From Helicostylum pulchrum (Eukaryota; Mucoromycota; Mucoromycetes; Mucorales; Mucoraceae): DNA of 64,000 nt. Position numbers and translations under genes: made by a program. Under the pieces are notes generated by a model, which was not told the DNA's origin, searched no databases, and was given only the letters and a program-made list of their open reading frames with translations. The stretch is taken from assembly GCA_025677825.1 (NCBI GenBank), contig JAIXMO010000021.1:1-64000 (forward strand), written 5' to 3'. Positions 59,171 through 64,000 of the stretch are shown piece by piece. Every line of letters starts with the position of its first letter. Position 1 is the stretch's first letter.

Positions 59171-59980
59171 ATGGTCTTGATAAAACGTGAAAGTAGCTCT
59201 GATGATTACGCAACTACCACCGTAAAATACGGCTCTACACCTACCTCTAATAACGGCAATAACGGTAGCAATGGCAGTAACGGTAGTAATGGCAACAACA
59301 ACAACAACAATAATAATGGTGTACCTTATAACAACAATGGTAACAACGGCAACAATGGCAACAGCAACAATTACCCGACAGGGAATGGTTACAGCAACAA
59401 CAACAATGGCAACGGCAACGGCGGCAACAGTAACAGTAACAACGGAGTACCTTATAACAATGGAAATAACGGCAACACAGTGAATGGAAACACTGGAGCT
59501 GGCAATTTTCCAGTTGCTGGTAACAACAACGGTTACCCTGCTGCTGGTGGAGGCACAAACAATGTACCTATAGTAAATACTGGAGGCAATGTGCCTTACA
59601 ATAGTAATACAAATGGCAATGCGCCTTACAATGCCAATACTAACAGTAATAACAATGTGCCTTATAATGGTAACGGATTTCCTAATACGAATAACGGATA
59701 CGGTAACAATAATGCTGTGCCTGGTATGAACAATGATATGGATAATAGTCATCAAACGCCCACCAAGATGATTATCATTATTGTGGCCGTAATAGGTGGT
59801 GTGGTCGTGCTTGCTGCAATTGGGTTGTTCTTTTTTTGTAAAAAGAGAAGGGAAAAGAAGAAGGAAAATATGGCGAATGCATTCTTCGAATTCTCGGTGG
59901 ATAAAAATAGTGATAAGCCGTCTAGAGTTGGCCCACTGAAAAATAAATTTCAATCTCCTGGTTCTGATAGTGCAATTTAA
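59171..59980 (+). CDS. Asn/Gly-rich single-pass membrane protein
   Basis: Residues 1-195 are low-complexity Asn/Gly/Ser with repeated NGS sequons and at least five copies of a V/A-PYN motif. One transmembrane helix follows (about 200-222, IIIIVAVIGGVVVLAAIGLF), then a basic stop-transfer KKRREKKKE and a cytoplasmic tail of about 40 residues with SDKPSRVGP. The layout is that of a wall-stress sensor or mucin-like surface protein (Wsc/Mid2 style), although the Cys-rich or Ser/Thr mucin part is not classical. No signal peptide is visible at the ATG (MVLIKRESSS), so either a 5' exon is missing or the membrane helix itself acts as the signal anchor. The 269-residue length is therefore provisional. 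Confidence 0.7.
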   Translation: MVLIKRESSSDDYATTTVKYGSTPTSNNGNNGSNGSNGSNGNNNNNNNNGVPYNNNGNNGNNGNSNNYPTGNGYSNNNNGNGNGGNSNSNNGVPYNNGNNGNTVNGNTGAGNFPVAGNNNGYPAAGGGTNNVPIVNTGGNVPYNSNTNGNAPYNANTNSNNNVPYNGNGFPNTNNGYGNNNAVPGMNNDMDNSHQTPTKMIIIIVAVIGGVVVLAAIGLFFFCKKRREKKKENMANAFFEFSVDKNSDKPSRVGPLKNKFQSPGSDSAI

Positions 59981-60114
59981 AATGAATATTATAAAAAAAA
60001 AAAAGTTTACATGTACATTATGATTAACGGTGCCTGGTTTTTTTCCAACTTTTTTTTTTTCTGCTTTTTACAGTAGTCATTTTTTTCTTCTTCTTTCTTT
60101 TTGTCTTTTAATTA

Positions 60115-60247
60115 TACTACTACTACTACTACTACTATTACTACTACTACATCTCTCTCTCTCTCTCTCTCTCTCTTTCGTTCTTTCTTTTTTTAAAAAA
60201 ATATCAAAAAAAAAATTACTACTACTACTACTACTACTATTACTACT
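60115..60247. repeat. TAC and CT microsatellites
   Basis: (TAC)n at 60115-60150, (CT)n at about 60152-60176 and (TAC)n again at 60217-60247, all within the 3' flank between the Asn/Gly-rich gene and cotH. Confidence 0.9.
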
Positions 60248-60501
60248 TCTTTATAAAAAAAGTCAGATTTTTTTTTTTGTTTAAATGATCCTTTTTTTTT
60301 ATTCTATGATAAAACTACCCCCCCCCCTATTACAACACCCCCACACACCCACTGCCCTTCTTTTAGAATATATATATATATATATATACATGATAAAAAA
60401 AATAATACCGATTACTTAATATATAAATATATATAAAAAAAGAAAAATTATTTATTATATGAAAAAAAAATGTATAATGAAATGTAGTGTTAAATTAGAA
60501 A

Positions 60502-62441
60502 TTACAAAAGGAATTGACCAACAGAGACAGCGACGGCCAAGACAGTGGCAACGGAGAAGACGGCTTGCTTGTTAGCAGCACCTTCAGCGTTATCGTCCTT
60601 CTTATCCTTGACAGGTTCTTTCTCGTAGTTCTCAGCATCCCAAGTACCTTGAGGAGTGTAGGTTTCAAGAGGAGCCAAATCATCGACATCAGTGAAAGCC
60701 AAGAGAGTTTGAAGGGAGGAAGCTCTAGCTTCAACCCATTCAGCAACGCCCATACTTTCACCATCAGTCATCATCATGTTGTTATCAAAGTTCCAGAGAG
60801 TCCATTGAGTGGTAAGACCGGGAGACTTGGCAGGAATGCTCAAATCCCATTCAACTTCAGCGCGGAGCATATTAGCCCAAACTTCAAGACGAGGAGTGAT
60901 GATACTAGGCTTGAAGAACTTCTTGACGAGGGTCTTGAGGATTTCCTCGAATTGAGCTTGGTAATAAGGAGACTTGATGAAAGCGTCAACCAAAGGACGT
61001 TGAGAGTCGGGACGAGAGAAGTTACCATAGGGGGTAGTAGACATATAACGAGGTGCACCGGTACCGAAAGTTTCATCGAAATCGTAAGAGATAAGAGTCC
61101 ATTGACCAGAGCTGGTCTCTTGAGTCAAATAGTAGTTACTAGCTTGATGCCAGACACCATCCCAAGAACCAGTGAGATAACTTAAGGCCAAATGGATCAT
61201 GGTGTGCTTAGGGTCAAGAAGCTTTTCAATGTTACCCTTGCTAGCTTCATCAACAGCGGTAGTAGGATCAATCAAACTGAGTTGCTTGATGAAATCAATA
61301 AGAGGAGTCTTTTCAGCGCCCTTAATAAGAACCTTCTTTTGGTTACCGGCATCTTCAAGTTCATAAATAGTATCGTTGTAGGATTCTTGCAAGTCGTCCT
61401 TGTAAACAAGGTTACCTTCGAGTTGAGGGTTCATGGCGTTACCCTTGTAGGTAGGACCAGTGTATTGGTACTTTTGGTTACCGGCACGCATAGCATTGTT
61501 AATGAAGTTATCAGTAGCATCATCGATCATCAAAAACAAACCGAAAGGTTCGTTGTTAATGAAGAGACGAACGTAGTTACCTTGAAGAGTAGCAACACCA
61601 GAGGCGGCTAAACAATCGAGCATCAATTTCTCGCGGCTAATCAAAATAATAATAATTTAGTTTAAAAAAATCTCAATGCAAAATAGAATATGAGGAATAC
61701 TTACACAAAGGTAGGATCGGTCTCATGAGCTCTCAACTTGATGGTGGAACGACCAAACAAAAGTTGCTTGGATCCAGTGGTTACAAATTCGTTCATCTTA
61801 ACCTTGTAAGATTGCTTTGCGAATTCTTTGGTGGATTTACCACTGTTCTTAATACCAGATTGAGCGAACTTGAAGACCTCTCCGTTAGAAATATAAGTCA
61901 TTTCTGAAATTAAAGTATAATCAAAGTCACCGAGAGGGTTGGTTAAAATCTCGGCAAGACCAGTAGCATTGGCGCTCATAATAAGAGTGGCAACTTCGTT
62001 AGAACGGTTCATGTTACTGACAAGAGCTAAAATAAAAAATAAAATCAGGTTAATATTTTACATAGTATGTTTTTTTTTAAAAAAAAAGAACTTACGGTGG
62101 TAGATGGGGTTAAAGGCTTGAGGAAGTCCGGGAACGTCGAAAAGAGTTTGAGTTCTGTTGAAGAATTCGTTACCAGTGGTAGTGATACCAGCTTGTTGTT
62201 TACGAGCGGTTTCAGCAACATCGCCAACGGAATAAGCGTATGTTTCAGCGGAAGGTGCGGTACCCTTGAAAATGTTGGGGTATTCAGCGGAAGCAGCTAA
62301 AGGGAAAGCCTGGCCACCGACAACAACAGAGACAGGTTGTTGATCTTTAGGGAAAGCAACAACTGAATATTCAATGTCAGCAGCATTGACTAATTGTAAG
62401 GAAAGGACAGCTAAACTGAGGTAGCCAACGAAAGATCTCAT
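60502..62441 (-). CDS. cotH: CotH-family surface protein
   Basis: A CotH-like protein of 600 residues from exons 62441-62096, 62026-61705 and 61636-60502. The family has an atypical kinase fold; in Mucorales some GPI-anchored members act as host-cell ligands (established for Rhizopus CotH3), while bacterial CotH phosphorylates spore coat proteins. Here one sees a signal peptide (1-20, ending VNA), several N-glycosylation sequons and the CotH core motifs LFINNEPFGLFLMIDD and SYDFDETFGTG. A C-terminal hydrophobic tail after a small-residue stretch (EGAANKQ) fits a GPI-anchor signal. Codon use is strongly biased to C-ending codons, suggesting high expression. Whether this copy has a host-binding or a spore-wall role cannot be told. 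Confidence 0.93.
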
Positions 62442-62557
62442 TTTTCTCTTTTTTTGCTAATTAAAAAAAAACAAGAAAGCTAATAGAAAAAAAAAAAGGA
62501 ATGGATTTAAAGAAAAAGAAGAGTTTTTAGATACTACTTTACGAAAAAAAGAACGCG

Positions 62558-62569
62558 TTTATATATATA
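62558..62569 (-). promoter_or_regulatory. TATA box of cotH
   Basis: TATATATAAAC on the minus strand lies about 120 nt before the cotH start codon at 62441. Confidence 0.4.
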
Positions 62570-63447
62570 ATATTTAATTGATTCGGCGCAAATGTAGAAG
62601 GTAAAGAAAATATACCTTCTGAATATTCCTTTTCTCTCCAAGTAATTTAATAATGCGAAAAATCTTTTTTTAGAATTACTTATTTTTGGGTTTAACATGC
62701 CCTCGATTGTATCAAAACGATTTGTTGTCCTTACTTTTTTGTGTGTGTGTTAAGTGTACACACGCGATATCACCTATCATTATGTAACAATGCAAAAAAA
62801 AAAATGTCAATGCTTAGCCTTATTAAAACTAGCTTCTTTCTTCTTTTTTTTACTAAGAGTATTAACATATCTTGGAATTTAAACATGTTGTCGCTTTTCA
62901 ATTCTAATTCATCACTGCAAAACTTTGTTCTAATAAACAGTATACATACACGCGCGTTAAAGCAGATAAACGGGGTTTCAACTTACTCTCGTACTAAAGC
63001 AGAAAAAAAAAACTTACTCAAGATTTACAGAAAGTCTGAGTTTTCCGCCTCTTCCAACAAGTCCATGAACAATAAAAAACAAATAAGCAACACCAAATTC
63101 AGTTTCTTGATTTATAGTTTAAAACCTAATTTTACGGTAAACACCCAGATCATTTCAAAGCCAAAACATTGCATGCATCTTTATTACCCATTACACATCC
63201 TTCATAAAACGATCATCGCTTTTTACAAGAGAAAAAAAAAGATCTACTGTGACATTTCCTATTACCCCGTATAATAAACAGTTTATTGTCCGTGATAATC
63301 AAAAAAGCACTTTATCAAGTCAGTGTAACTGTTGCTTTAAATATAAAAAAACTGGGTGCTTTATATTATTGTGTAATATTTATATTGTTCCTTCCCATAC
63401 GTTAATTTCGTATCCGTTTTTCAACTCTTTTATAGTTTCCCGTACTG

Positions 63448-63514
<67 letters not shown>

Positions 63515-64000
63515 CTTCTCAAATAAAACAAAATGTAAGATTGTTCACATCATGAATATGTAGTTATTCAGTAATCGAATTCTTTTTTCAATGCAGAGTT
63601 TTTTTTATGCCGAATACCAAACAGGCGATAATTTTACTAACTCGGTACCTCGCAATGGCATATTTTCGATATGATTAACAAAAACCCAATTTATTATTCG
63701 TATAATATAACGAGCCTTTATGAATAGCTCGAATGATTTTTTTTTAAAAAAAAGACGTCAAGTGATGAAATATAAAGTCATTTACAGACATTAATACGAT
63801 AACCAGTTTCTTCCGCTTTTGAAAATAATAATAATTGTTGTTTCAAAATGAAAAAAAAAACCCATTTTTACTCACCTTTTTTTTCTCTTACGTAAGATCA
63901 CTTTGTTACTGTACAACATTTGCAATGGCACCAAAACTAGGATAGCAATTATCACCCATTGTTAGAACAATAAAACATGTGCAAATTTTTTAACTTCAGG
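62570..64000. other. AT-rich terminal region
   Basis: No gene is supported. A 157-codon frame from the ATG at 62803 to 63274 is open, but it is Ser/Lys/Asn-rich with AT-driven codons and no motif. A T62 run (63451-63512) and a T9A9 palindrome (63737-63754) lie here. Confidence 0.4.
63451..63512 (+). repeat. T62 homopolymer
   Basis: Sixty-two consecutive T, the longest homopolymer in the window. It could be a polymerase-slippage product, a read or assembly artefact in length, or the poly-A end of an old retrotransposed copy read from the other strand. Confidence 0.95.

Noticed and set aside
59147..59953. Long minus-strand ORF (268 codons) opposite the Asn/Gly-rich gene
   Set aside because: It is the antisense shadow of the AAC/GGC repeat, giving Val/Ile/Thr/Cys-rich nonsense. 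The plus strand has a membrane helix and stop-transfer signal.
62803..63274. 157-codon plus-strand ORF
   Set aside because: AT-driven composition, no motif, no clear promoter. Left uncalled, although a fast-evolving gene is not excluded.

Overview
The window is nuclear DNA of a filamentous fungus, most likely an early-diverging Mucoromycota/Mucorales species. Genes are interrupted by many short introns (mostly 44-83 nt, one of 581 nt), and flanks are strongly AT-rich with long A and T runs. A CotH-family surface protein of the kind typical of Mucorales is present. Genes lie singly on both strands with short intergenic gaps and no operons. I see no tRNA, rRNA, CRISPR array or intact transposon. 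Gene models are manual: exon joins were chosen so that reading phase, GT/GC-AG borders and protein-family continuity all agree.

0-16 kb is gene-dense: a secreted GH3 beta-glucosidase; a G-protein alpha subunit; a CDK5RAP1-type tRNA methylthiotransferase with an extra C-terminal LYR-like domain; two very small genes; a coiled-coil protein; an alpha/beta-hydrolase fused to a dual-specificity-type phosphatase; HOP2; CBP6/UQCC2; and TPA1/OGFOD1. 16-24 kb holds the Rag GTPase GTR2 (RagC/D), a Ser-rich basic protein, a beta-hydroxyacid dehydrogenase and one orphan ORF. 25-26.7 kb is a decayed array of C2H2 zinc fingers. 27.3-33.9 kb is a 17-exon REV3 (DNA polymerase zeta catalytic subunit).

34-42.4 kb carries the mitochondrial ATP synthase epsilon subunit, GIS2 with seven CCHC knuckles, a small zinc-ribbon gene and a P5B-type ATPase with a Cys-rich N-terminal ectodomain. 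42.4-51 kb is gene-poor, with one coding relic and one unrecognised six-exon gene. 51-62.4 kb holds a BioF-like enzyme ending in a peroxisomal signal, a Pho80-type cyclin, an oligopeptide transporter, an Asn/Gly-rich membrane protein and CotH. The last 1.5 kb is AT-rich and includes a run of 62 T.

The gene set is mostly housekeeping (respiration, DNA damage tolerance, meiotic recombination, TOR signalling, tRNA modification) mixed with surface and transport functions. The most unusual points are two domain fusions, the P5B ectodomain, a high rate of GC-AG introns (4 of 73 inferred introns), the zinc-finger graveyard and the unrecognised six-exon gene.
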